From DSWT01 sp035415725 (lineage in GTDB: Bacteria; Chloroflexota; Anaerolineae; B4-G1; SLSP01), in assembly GCA_035415725.1 (NCBI GenBank), contig DAOOGN010000050.1:1-31648 (forward strand): a DNA stretch of 31,648 nt, in the 5' to 3' direction. Both the position numbers and the translations under genes were made by a program. Under the pieces are notes generated by a model, which saw nothing but the letters and a program-made list of their open reading frames with translations, was not told the DNA's origin and did no database searches. Positions 8,561-15,572 of the stretch are shown piece after piece (position 1 is the stretch's first letter; the number at the start of each line of letters is the position of its first letter).

Positions 8561-8578
8561 GTGGATCGCCAGATCCGC
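8561..8578. repeat. 18-bp GGATC palindrome, site 1
   Basis: A 7-bp stem GTGGATC/GATCCGC (one G-T pair) around a GCCA loop. The same design, GNGGATC-4-GATCCNC with a TGGC or GCCA loop, recurs at 12573-12590 and 13473-13490. Confidence 0.6.
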
Positions 8579-8672
8579 GGTTTTTGGCGCGCTACACCGG
8601 GATTTGACGATCTCTGGCAAGCATAAACTGGGCATGTATTTGCGCCGCGCAGTATTAGCCTGAAGAGATACC

Positions 8673-8700
8673 TTTACAAAACATCTGAACACGGTATACT
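8673..8700 (+). promoter_or_regulatory. Probable promoter of the uridine-kinase-like operon
   Basis: TTTACA (8673-8678) and TATACT (8695-8700) are separated by 16 bases. Transcription from here would begin near 8707 and give a leader of about 148 bases. Confidence 0.6.
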
Positions 8701-8706
8701 CTCAGC

Positions 8707-8854
8707 CGAGGCTAAATTCCGCCGAGGCTGAATTCACGAAGCCCTGCGGGCCGGTAGCTCGGTCATCTGGCTTGCCGGCTGCTCAGCCCCCTGGGGGGCT
8801 TGGTATGTCGAGCCGGGGGCTTTAGCCCTCGGCTCGGTTTAAGAAAGGATGGGA
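8707..8854 (+). promoter_or_regulatory. Structured 5' leader upstream of the uridine-kinase-like gene
   Basis: This GC-rich leader holds several potential hairpins: a TCAGCC...GGCTGA pair near 8702-8732, a GCCGG...CCGGC arm pair around 8750-8782, an AGCCCC/GGGGCT hairpin at about 8785-8800, and a 12-bp stem at 8809-8836 (CGAGCCGGGGGC, loop TTTA, one G-T pair). The last stem ends 8 bases before the AAGGA ribosome site. The AGCCCCC segment could instead pair with the GGGGGCT arm of the last stem, so two exclusive folds are possible. I recognise no known riboswitch class in it. Confidence 0.45.
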
Positions 8855-10567
8855 ATGGTCGAATCGGGTGTGAGAGTGGCGCAGCCACGGGATACCGTAC
8901 AAGTGATGTTGCCGGGGAATCTCATTCTTGAAGGTCCGCTGGGAACAACCGTCGAGACATTTCTACGGGTCGCGTTCCCTCATCCCCCGACACCGTATAT
9001 GGTGTCGCTGGTGGATGGGAAATTACGGGAACTGACTTATGCGATCAAAAATGACTGCACAGTTGAGCCACTTGACTTGTCGCAATCAGATGGTGTGCGG
9101 GTTTATCGGCGTTCCCTTTCCTTCCTGATGGTGGCTGCGGCCCACGAGATTTTCCCCGGGGTGGAGATTTTTGTGGATCATTCACTGCCTTTCGGCGGCT
9201 ACTTCTGTGAGGTGCGCGACCGCGAACCGTTCACCGATGTCGAACTGCAGGCGCTCTCGGCCGAGATGTGGCGGATGGTGGAGGCGGATTACCCGATTAC
9301 ACGCACCTGTTTGCCTTTAGAAGAGGCGCTGGAAATTTTCCGCGGACGGGGGGAGATGGATAAAATGTCGCTCTTCCAGCGTCGGGAAGGGAATAAGAAA
9401 ACCTATCTGCAACTGTACGGCCTGGATACTTACCAGGATTATTTCCACGGCTACATGGTCCCTTCGACGGGATATTTGAAGTACTTCCGTTTGTTGTGCT
9501 GGGAAAACGGTTTTATCCTGCAATTCCCGCGTCGTCACCAACCGACGCAGTTGCAGCCTATCCAACAGAATCCGCAACTGTTGTCCGTCTTCCGTGAGTA
9601 CGGGCAGTGGTTGCGTCTGTTGGGGACTGAGAGCGTCGGCGAGTTGAATGAGATCGTCGAGCATGGCGAATTGAAGAAGACGATCCTGGTTTCTGAGGCA
9701 CTGCACGAACACCGTATTGCCGACATCGCCGACCAGATTCAGGAACGACGCGACAAAGTGCGGGTCGTCCTCGTCGCCGGCCCCTCTTCTTCGGGGAAGA
9801 CGACCTTCTCCAAACGTCTGGGCGTGCAACTCCTGGCGCACGGCATCCGGCCTTTAGCGCTGGAATTGGACAATTACTTCCACAACCGCGAAGATACTCC
9901 GCGCGATGAAAACGGGGACTACGATTTCGAGGCTCTCGAAGCACTGGATATTACGTTTTTCAACGCCCAACTCCAGGCTCTGTTGCAGGGTGATGAAGTC
10001 CAACTGCCCAAATTTAACTTTTTCACCGGCCAGCGCGAGGTAGGACCCACCGTGCGTTTGCAACCGGGACAGATTGTCATTGCGGAAGGCATCCACGGTC
10101 TCAACCCTGACCTGATTTACGCTCTGCCGAATGAGGCCCTTTATCGCATCTACGTCTCCGCCCTCACTCAGCTCAACCTGGACCGCCACAACCGTGTGCC
10201 GACAACCGACACCCGCCTGATCCGGCGCATCACCCGTGACGCGCGCACGCGGGGCTACAGCGCAGCGGAGACTATCGCCCGTTGGGAAAGCGTCCGCCGG
10301 GGTGAGAAACGCCACATCTTCCCCTACCAGGAAAATGCCGATGTGATGTTCAACTCGGCCCTGGTGTATGAATTGTCGGTCCTCAAATCGCTGGCCGAAC
10401 CTCTCCTGCTGCAAGTGGATGCGGATTCGCGGCAGTGGATTGAAGCCAAACGTCTGCTCACCTTCTTGCAGTGGTTCCTGCCGGCAGAACCCGATCAGGT
10501 GCCGGAGAATTCGATCCTGCGCGAGTTTATCGGTGGTTCATCTCTGGAAGAATTTCATTGGGATTAG
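8855..10567 (+). CDS. Uridine-kinase-like (phosphoribulokinase/uridine kinase family) protein with N-terminal TGS/ThrRS-like region
   Basis: Cytoplasmic protein of about 570 residues. The N-terminal half looks like the TGS plus threonyl-tRNA-synthetase second additional domain seen in bacterial nucleoside kinases of this type: an early VMLPGNLILEGPLGTTVETF, and later AAAHEIFPGVEIFVDHSLPF. The C-terminal half is a P-loop kinase: VVLVAGPSSSGKTTF (about residues 305-318) and the substrate-site motif LELDNYF, then DYDFEALEALD and IVIAEGIHGLNP, all typical of uridine kinase/PRK enzymes. Uridine or a related nucleoside is the likely substrate and ATP the donor, but this subfamily is poorly characterised. 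I prefer the ATG at 8855, since AAGGA lies 5 bases upstream; an ATG at 8849 would overlap that site. The next gene starts 12 bases after its stop. Confidence 0.88.
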   Translation: MVESGVRVAQPRDTVQVMLPGNLILEGPLGTTVETFLRVAFPHPPTPYMVSLVDGKLRELTYAIKNDCTVEPLDLSQSDGVRVYRRSLSFLMVAAAHEIFPGVEIFVDHSLPFGGYFCEVRDREPFTDVELQALSAEMWRMVEADYPITRTCLPLEEALEIFRGRGEMDKMSLFQRREGNKKTYLQLYGLDTYQDYFHGYMVPSTGYLKYFRLLCWENGFILQFPRRHQPTQLQPIQQNPQLLSVFREYGQWLRLLGTESVGELNEIVEHGELKKTILVSEALHEHRIADIADQIQERRDKVRVVLVAGPSSSGKTTFSKRLGVQLLAHGIRPLALELDNYFHNREDTPRDENGDYDFEALEALDITFFNAQLQALLQGDEVQLPKFNFFTGQREVGPTVRLQPGQIVIAEGIHGLNPDLIYALPNEALYRIYVSALTQLNLDRHNRVPTTDTRLIRRITRDARTRGYSAAETIARWESVRRGEKRHIFPYQENADVMFNSALVYELSVLKSLAEPLLLQVDADSRQWIEAKRLLTFLQWFLPAEPDQVPENSILREFIGGSSLEEFHWD

Positions 10568-10579
10568 GCTTGTGCGTCT

Positions 10580-12511
10580 ATGAAACCATGCCCTCACTGC
10601 GGTCATGAACTCCCGGAAACGGTCGGACTCTTGTGTCCCTACTGCGGTGTAACGCTCATCCCGGAGAAGAAAGCACGGACGCGTTCATCTCCTGTCCGAC
10701 TGCCCGAGTGGATGCAGAAGCGCCGCTCTCCGGCATCGCCGCCCCCGGCACCGTCCGCCGAACAGGTGCAGAAATCCCGCCCCGCCGACCCCGCCGCCGC
10801 GACGACGGCGCAGGCGCCGCGATCCTCCCGGCGCTTGGTGCACAGACTCCTTATCGTGCTCCTGGCGCTGGTCTTCTTTGTGGGCGTGCTCGCCGGTGCG
10901 GCCTACGCCGGCTTCTACTATGGTGAGCGGGATCGGCAGACGGCACGGGCGAACGTCGTGCAAACGCATTACACCGCCGGCCTGCAAGCGCTGAACGAGG
11001 GACGCTTTGAACGCGCCGTCGCCGAGTTCCAGTATGTACTGCAACTCGATCCCGAACACGCCCTGGCAGAACAGGGATTGAGCGAGGCCCGCGCACGTCT
11101 GGCCGTGAAACCCACGCCGACGCTCGAAGCCGTCGTCTCGCTGTCGGCGCAACTCCTGGAACAGGCTCGCGCTTCGTTTGCCCAGGAAGACTGGGTGGCG
11201 ACGGCGCGGACGCTGACGCAGCTTCGTGCGCTTGATCCCGACTACAACCAGGAGACCGTCGAGGATATGCTTTTCACCAGCCTGTACAACGCGGGGATCG
11301 CTTTTCTGGAAGAGGATGCGCTCGAGGTGGGCATCTCCAATCTCGATCAGGCTATTGCCTTGCGCCCCCTGGATGCGAATGCGGTGAACCAGCGCAACCT
11401 GGCGGCGCGCTACCTGGACGCGCTCAACTACTGGGGCGTGGATTGGGAATTGTGCATCGAATACCTCACGGCGCTATACACCGCCAACCCTGACTACAAA
11501 GACGTGGCGCAGCGCCTCTATCAGGCCTACCTCGCCTACGCGGATGACTTCGCCGCGCAGGGTGAAATGTGTCCGGCGGAGATGCAGTATACGCAGGCAC
11601 TGCGCATGTACGCCGATTCCGCCATCGATCAGAAACGTGCGGATGCGGCCCGGGTCTGCCTTATCGCCACACCGACGCCGCTGGACGGCGTCACGCCGCA
11701 TCTGACTCCCCAGGCCGTTCCCGGCTTCACGGTTGGGCGATTGGCCTATCCCGTTTACAACAGCGCCGCCGCCAGTTACGACCTCTACGCGCTCTACGCC
11801 GATGGGCGGATTCTGCGCGCGGCCAGTGGGGCCGATCAACCCTGGTGGGAGTTGGGGACGGGACGCCTGGCCTACCGCGACAAGGTGGCAGGCGGGGTGA
11901 AAATGGTGTTACCGGAGGAAGGGATCCCTTTGCAACTGCTCGCGCCGTTGGGACAGGCCTGGCCGACGCTTTCTCCTGATAGCCGGCGCATCGCCTACGC
12001 GACTGCCGCCGACGGCACGTGGGCCATCTACGTCACCAACAGCGATGGCTCCGCTGAACCGCGCCGCTTAGGAGCGGGATGGGCGCCGGCGTGGGGAGCG
12101 TCAGGACTGCTGGCTTACACCGGTTGTGACGCGATGGGCGTGTGTGGCATCGTCGTTGACAATCCTGATGACGATCAACCCGGCACACGGCTGACCGGCA
12201 ATGAGAACGATGGAGCGGTCAGTTGGGCACCGGGGGGCAATATGATGGCCTATATGACCAACGTCACCGGCAACTGGGACATCATCCTGCTCAGTCCCCA
12301 GGGCGGTGTGCAGCAAGTGACGTTCGAGGCGTCGGATGAAGGACTGCCGGTCTGGTCGCCCGACGGGGGACGGCTGGCCTTCGTGAGTAACCGCGACGGC
12401 AACTGGGCCATCTACGTGATGCAACTGGACGGGCAGAATGTCCAGCGCATCCTGGACCTCGGTGCTGAGCTGCCGGGCTGGGAGAACCAGCGCCTCTCGT
12501 GGGTGCCTTGA
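10580..12511 (+). CDS. Zinc-ribbon/TPR membrane protein with C-terminal WD40-like (PD40) propeller
   Basis: Protein of 643 residues with a clear four-part build. (1) An N-terminal zinc ribbon, Cys4-x2-Cys7 and Cys19-x2-Cys22 (CPHCG, CPYCG). (2) A Pro/Ala-rich linker followed by one membrane helix at about 89-112. (3) TPR repeats, the clearest being YTAGLQALNEGRFERAVAEF and its continuation near residue 130-165. (4) A C-terminal beta-propeller of TolB/PD40 type with repeated blades: LSPDSRRIAYAT, WAPGGNMMAYMTN, WSPDGGRLAFVSNRDGNWAI. The topology implies a cytoplasmic zinc ribbon and an exterior TPR/propeller. The role is unknown. It may scaffold or sense something at the envelope. It follows the kinase gene by 12 bases and probably shares its transcript. 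Confidence 0.85.
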   Translation: MKPCPHCGHELPETVGLLCPYCGVTLIPEKKARTRSSPVRLPEWMQKRRSPASPPPAPSAEQVQKSRPADPAAATTAQAPRSSRRLVHRLLIVLLALVFFVGVLAGAAYAGFYYGERDRQTARANVVQTHYTAGLQALNEGRFERAVAEFQYVLQLDPEHALAEQGLSEARARLAVKPTPTLEAVVSLSAQLLEQARASFAQEDWVATARTLTQLRALDPDYNQETVEDMLFTSLYNAGIAFLEEDALEVGISNLDQAIALRPLDANAVNQRNLAARYLDALNYWGVDWELCIEYLTALYTANPDYKDVAQRLYQAYLAYADDFAAQGEMCPAEMQYTQALRMYADSAIDQKRADAARVCLIATPTPLDGVTPHLTPQAVPGFTVGRLAYPVYNSAAASYDLYALYADGRILRAASGADQPWWELGTGRLAYRDKVAGGVKMVLPEEGIPLQLLAPLGQAWPTLSPDSRRIAYATAADGTWAIYVTNSDGSAEPRRLGAGWAPAWGASGLLAYTGCDAMGVCGIVVDNPDDDQPGTRLTGNENDGAVSWAPGGNMMAYMTNVTGNWDIILLSPQGGVQQVTFEASDEGLPVWSPDGGRLAFVSNRDGNWAIYVMQLDGQNVQRILDLGAELPGWENQRLSWVP

Positions 12512-12545
12512 TAGTTCAAGACTCAGTAGATCGCATTTTGCTGGG

Positions 12546-12590
12546 TCTGGATCACCAGATCCAGATAGGAGCGGGGATCTGGCGATCCCC
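12546..12590. repeat. Twin hairpins after the TPR/PD40 gene, including GGATC palindrome site 2
   Basis: Two adjacent stems lie shortly after the stop codon at 12511: TCTGGATC-ACCA-GATCCAGA (12546-12565) and GGGGATC-TGGC-GATCCCC (12573-12590). No T-run follows, so they are not standard intrinsic terminators. The second belongs to the 18-bp palindrome family also present at 8561 and 13473. Confidence 0.65.
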
Positions 12591-12661
12591 TTGGAGCACT
12601 TTGAGCGGATGATCCCCGCGAAGCAATTTCAGGCGCGTCGTGAGACTTTTGTAGTCTGGCC

Positions 12662-12689
12662 TTGACGAAAGCGCCGAATCGAGTATAAC
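12662..12689 (+). promoter_or_regulatory. Promoter of the tRNA-Pro gene
   Basis: TTGACG (12662-12667) and TATAAC (12684-12689) are separated by 16 bases. The expected start is only a few bases before the mature tRNA 5' end at 12699, as is common for tRNA genes. Confidence 0.7.
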
Positions 12690-12698
12690 TCAAGTGTT

Positions 12699-12775
<77 letters not shown>

Positions 12776-12897
12776 GTTGACCACACGGTCAAGTCGTTTT
12801 CCCGCCGCGAGCGCCAGGTTCGCCGAGATTTATGCTATTTCTCTGCGTCCTCAATCATCAGGCTGCTTACAAGCATATAGACTTCGCCAACTGGTGC

Positions 12898-13195
12898 TCA
12901 ATGTCCAACACGGGACGTGCTGATCCCTATAACTTCCCGGTAACCGACATCCAACGCTAAACCTGCCCACAGAGTTGCCAAAAGTGGCGATATGCACGCA
13001 ATGTTGTAGGCGATACCGCCCACGGCGTAAGGTATGGGTAGTTGCAGAGCATTCTTGAGCAAAGACAAGTAGCACTGCTAGAAGGAGGGGGCAGACCGCC
13101 CAACCTAGTTCCAGGGATAGTACTCGGCGTACAGTGTGAGCCGCCAATGGTTGATCTGCAGCAATAATCGTCACCAGAAGGGAGCATATTATGGT
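12898..13195 (-). pseudogene. Remnant of an integral membrane protein (frameshifted)
   Basis: Two minus-strand frames join into one hydrophobic protein end. The first reads TTIICSLLVTIIAADQPLAA then VRRVLSLELGWAVCPLLLAV. The second, one base out of phase, reads LPIPYAVGGIAYNIACISP then LLATLWAGLALDVGYREVIG and ends in a stop at 12898. The second frame has a stop just upstream of the junction near 13060-13070, so a frameshift is needed to read through. No start is present, and the upstream side is fused to an RHS-like fragment. I cannot name the family. It lies 125 bases after the tRNA-Pro gene. Confidence 0.5.
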
Positions 13196-13390
13196 CGTCA
13201 CTGGCAGGTTGCCCCGCGCATTCCAGGTGTAGGCGACGGAGTGACCGGGTGCGCCGGCGACGAGAAGTCGGTTCGCAGCGTCATAAGTGTACGTGGTGAC
13301 GGTGGTTCCGTCAAGTGGGGTGGTGAGGGTGTAGACGGTGCGGTTGCCGACGGTATTGTATTGGTAGCCATAAGTCTTGCCCATTCGCAA
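13195..13390 (-). pseudogene. Fragment of an RHS/YD-repeat protein
   Basis: About 60 codons on the minus strand read YGYQYNTVGNRTVYTL, then TTYTYDAANRLLVAGAPG, then YTWNARGNL. This is the repeat pattern of RHS/YD proteins (large secreted or toxin-carrying beta-cage proteins), which normally exceed 1000 residues. Here only about two repeats remain, without start, core or toxin end, so it is a decayed piece. It runs in frame into the membrane-protein remnant, so the long open frame spanning 12851-13675 is a chimera of debris, not a gene. Confidence 0.65.
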
Positions 13391-13472
13391 AGACAATGTT
13401 GGAGGCAGCGAAACTTCCTTCTGTTTGCCACTTCGGGCTTGTTGAGCAGTTTGCCAATATCGTGGAGGAGAC

Positions 13473-13490
13473 CGCGGATCTGGCGATCTG
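13473..13490. repeat. 18-bp GGATC palindrome, site 3
   Basis: GCGGATC-TGGC-GATCTGC: 7 pairs including one G-T, loop TGGC. Same design as 8561-8578 and 12573-12590. Confidence 0.55.
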
Positions 13491-13644
13491 CTTCGCGCAC
13501 GGCTAACGGGGGTGAAATTTCTGCCACGATGTACGAGGGGGTGTGGGTGTTCCAGGGGAAAGGGTGAAGGGGGAGTGGCCGGTAGAGGAAGCAAGGGAAG
13601 GTTTGCGCTCGACGAGGTCAGGAGGTGAGCGGTCGTTGCAGGGC

Positions 13645-13682
13645 AAAAAAAATCGCCGAGGGTGGTCCCATACACCCTCGGC
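13645..13682 (-). terminator. Intrinsic terminator, minus strand, orphaned
   Basis: On the minus strand a perfect 10-bp stem (GCCGAGGGTG/CACCCTCGGC, loop 8) is followed by CGA and a run of eight T (13645-13652 as A on the plus strand). No intact minus-strand gene lies upstream of it (13690-14140 is repeat), so it probably outlived the gene it served. Confidence 0.75.
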
Positions 13683-13849
13683 TCACTCAGAAGGAGGAGA
13701 AAGTCTCATTTGAAACGCAACTATAAGATACCATACTTTGCTGTCCTTTACTTGACGGAATCCTTACTATATTCTAACGATGTGAGGCTTATCCATGTTC
13801 GTAACCGTTTAGTTCTGTGAGTACTGTGTGCGGAGAGAAGATTTCTCCT

Positions 13850-14085
13850 CCCCCTGTTCTCTCCCCAGCGAAAACGCCGGGGAGGGGGAGAAAACACAAA
13901 AAAAGTTCCCTTCCCCACCCCCCTTTTCCCCCGCCAGCGGGGAAGAAGGGGGGCAGGGGGGATGGGCTTATAGAAAAGAAACACGCCTGTCGCGTCATCC
14001 ACGAGTCCTTTGCCTACCCCAATCCACGCCTAACCTGCTCTAGGGAATAAGTTGCTGCGCCAGGTTTACGAGTCTGAATAGATAC
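13850..14085 (+). repeat. Family A repeat, copy 4
   Basis: A C/G-rich block (CTCCCCAGCG, GCCGGGGAGGGGGAG, CCCCGCCAGCGGGGAAGAAG) is followed by GGGCTTATAGAAA, CGTCATCCACGAG, CCTAACCTGC and GCGCCAGGTTTACGAGTC. This matches the right half of the copy at 8390-8520. Apart from it, 13690-14110 shows no gene. Confidence 0.75.
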
Positions 14086-14114
14086 GATAAACCTTGATGA
14101 GTCAACGCCACCTA

Positions 14115-14143
14115 TTGACACAGGAAGGAATCTGTGCTATAGT
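14115..14143 (+). promoter_or_regulatory. Consensus promoter of the LacI-family gene
   Basis: A perfect -35 TTGACA (14115-14120), a 17-base spacer and TATAGT (14138-14143). The expected start is near 14150, immediately in front of the operator at 14154-14181, so repressor bound there would block initiation. Confidence 0.85.
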
Positions 14144-14153
14144 TAAGACACTT

Positions 14154-14181
14154 CCGGTAACGATACCGGTATCAATACCGG
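14154..14181. promoter_or_regulatory. Overlapping LacI-type operators
   Basis: Two 16-bp palindromes, each CCGGTA-4-TACCGG, occupy 14154-14169 and 14166-14181 and share the central CCGG. The junction itself forms a perfect 12-bp palindrome, GATACCGGTATC (14162-14173), with the central CG typical of LacI-family operators. The whole 28 bp is symmetric except two positions on each side of that core. It lies just downstream of the promoter and 28 bases before the ATG, as expected for autorepression. Confidence 0.8.
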
Positions 14182-14208
14182 AGTAGAATTCTTCGCTGTT
14201 GGGGCATT

Positions 14209-15219
14209 ATGAATCGCAAACTCTCGCTGACGATCCGAGATGTGGCCGAAGCCTGTGGTGTTTCGGTCTCTACGGTGTCCCGAGTTTTGAACGATAAGGA
14301 CGATGTTTCGGCAGAAACCTACGAGAAAGTGCGGCGCGTGATAGCCGAACTGGGATACACCTCCAGCCTTGCCGCGACCGGCATGCGCAGTCGGCGCACC
14401 AATGTCATCGGTGTTCTGGTGGTCGATCTGGGTGATCCTTTCAGTCTGGAACTGTTCAAGGGAATCGGCAGGGCCATCCACGGCACCGAGTACGATTTGA
14501 TCGTTTACAGCAGCGGTCGCATTGCCGCTGATACGCAGCCGGGGTGGGAACGGCGCCATTTGTCTCGACTGGACGGCAGCATTACTGATGGGGTGCTTGT
14601 CGTCACCCCCACGACGAACGATCTGACGTCGATTTCTCCCCTGGTGACGATTGACCCGCATGAGAACAACCTGTTTCCCGCCGTCATTTCGACCAATCGT
14701 GAAGGGGCGATGATGGCGATGGAGTATTTGATCGGCCTGGGACACCGGCGCATTGGCTATATCACCGGCCGTCAAGGGTTGGTCAGTTCAAACCGTCGTC
14801 AACAGGGTTATGTGGATGCGCTTCAGCAAGCAGGTCTGCCGGTTGAGCCAGAACTTATCCAGGCGGGAGATTATACACGCGAGACAGGATTTCGCTGTGC
14901 CCAGCGCCTGTTCGCCTTGTCGAATCCGCCCACGGCGATTTTTGCCGCCAATGACCAATCTGCACTGGGGGTGATCGATGCGGCAGGCGAAGCCGGCTTG
15001 CGTGTCCCCGACGATCTGTCGGTGGTCGGTTTTGACAATATCTCCCAAGCCTCTTGCTCCTTGCCGGCATTGACGACGGTCGATCAATCCGTGAGCGAGA
15101 TGGGATATGTGGCAACCATCATGTTGATCATGTTGATGCGGGGTGAAACTCTGGACGAGCCGTTCCGTAAGGTGCCGGTCCAGTTGATTATCAGGGACTC
15201 ATGTCGGTCCATCAAGTAA
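14209..15219 (+). CDS. LacI-family transcriptional repressor
   Basis: DNA-binding regulator of 336 residues. The N-terminal helix-turn-helix reads TIRDVAEACGVSVSTVSRVL (about residues 7-26), followed by the hinge region LAATGMRS. The rest is a periplasmic-binding-protein-like sensor domain, with VIGVLVVDLGDPF at its start and the typical PTAIFAANDQSALG and VPDDLSVVGFDN motifs. It is divergent in position from nothing: the next gene downstream on the same strand, after about 350 bases of repeat, is the oligosaccharide/peptide-type ABC importer, its most likely target together with itself. The ligand is probably a sugar derived from the imported substrate. I could not find a second copy of its operator ahead of the importer. 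Confidence 0.93.
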   Translation: MNRKLSLTIRDVAEACGVSVSTVSRVLNDKDDVSAETYEKVRRVIAELGYTSSLAATGMRSRRTNVIGVLVVDLGDPFSLELFKGIGRAIHGTEYDLIVYSSGRIAADTQPGWERRHLSRLDGSITDGVLVVTPTTNDLTSISPLVTIDPHENNLFPAVISTNREGAMMAMEYLIGLGHRRIGYITGRQGLVSSNRRQQGYVDALQQAGLPVEPELIQAGDYTRETGFRCAQRLFALSNPPTAIFAANDQSALGVIDAAGEAGLRVPDDLSVVGFDNISQASCSLPALTTVDQSVSEMGYVATIMLIMLMRGETLDEPFRKVPVQLIIRDSCRSIK

Positions 15220-15238
15220 CGTGGCACATTCATTTTTG

Positions 15239-15367
15239 GGTTCTCTGGGACTTTGCGTGGTGACGGGGAAAAAACGGTTTTAGTTTTTGCCACGGATGAC
15301 ACGGATTGCACTGATTTTTTATACTTTGCGTGTCAATCTGTGGCTGGTTTCTTATTTCGACCCCACG
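15239..15367 (+). repeat. Dispersed intergenic repeat, family B, copy 2
   Basis: Inverted relative to 4042-4160. It shares GGTTCTCTGGGACTT, GCGTGGTGA, TTTTAGTTTTTGCC, ACGGATGACAC, CTGATTTTTTAT, GCGTGTCA and GTGGCTGGTTT. It lies between the LacI gene and the importer and is directly followed by a piece of family A. Confidence 0.8.
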
Positions 15368-15425
15368 AACCTGGTATAGAGAATAAGTTGTTTCGCCAGG
15401 TTGACTGGCCTGAATAGATACCATT
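15368..15425 (+). repeat. Family A repeat, tail fragment (copy 5)
   Basis: ACCTGGTATAGAGAATAAGTT, in two parts, then CGCCAGGTT and CTGAATAGATAC match the right-hand end of the copy at 14030-14090. Only the tail is present. From 15426 to 15572 I see no gene. This stretch must hold the importer promoter, but no clear hexamers stand out. Confidence 0.6.
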
Positions 15426-15572
15426 TTTGATCGTCTTCGACAACGATGCCAACAACCAGAGCAGCAAATATAGCAAAGGAGGAAAGCATATAAGCTATAG
15501 ATCAAAACCATTCATCTTACCCTGAAATGAGTCTATGTGTTCAGTTTCAGTCAAAAATATCTGGAGGAAAAA

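Noticed and set aside
13400..13527. HD-domain-like motif (LLHDIGKLL) on the minus strand, as in Cas10-type proteins
   Set aside because: The adjacent residues ADRQIRG are just the translation of the 18-bp GGATC palindrome, no other HD or Cas motif is present, and the frame degenerates within 40 codons.
12851..13675. A single 274-codon minus-strand gene
   Set aside because: Only the middle is protein-like (RHS repeats), joined to a membrane-protein fragment whose true end is in another frame. The rest is low-quality translation, so it is debris.
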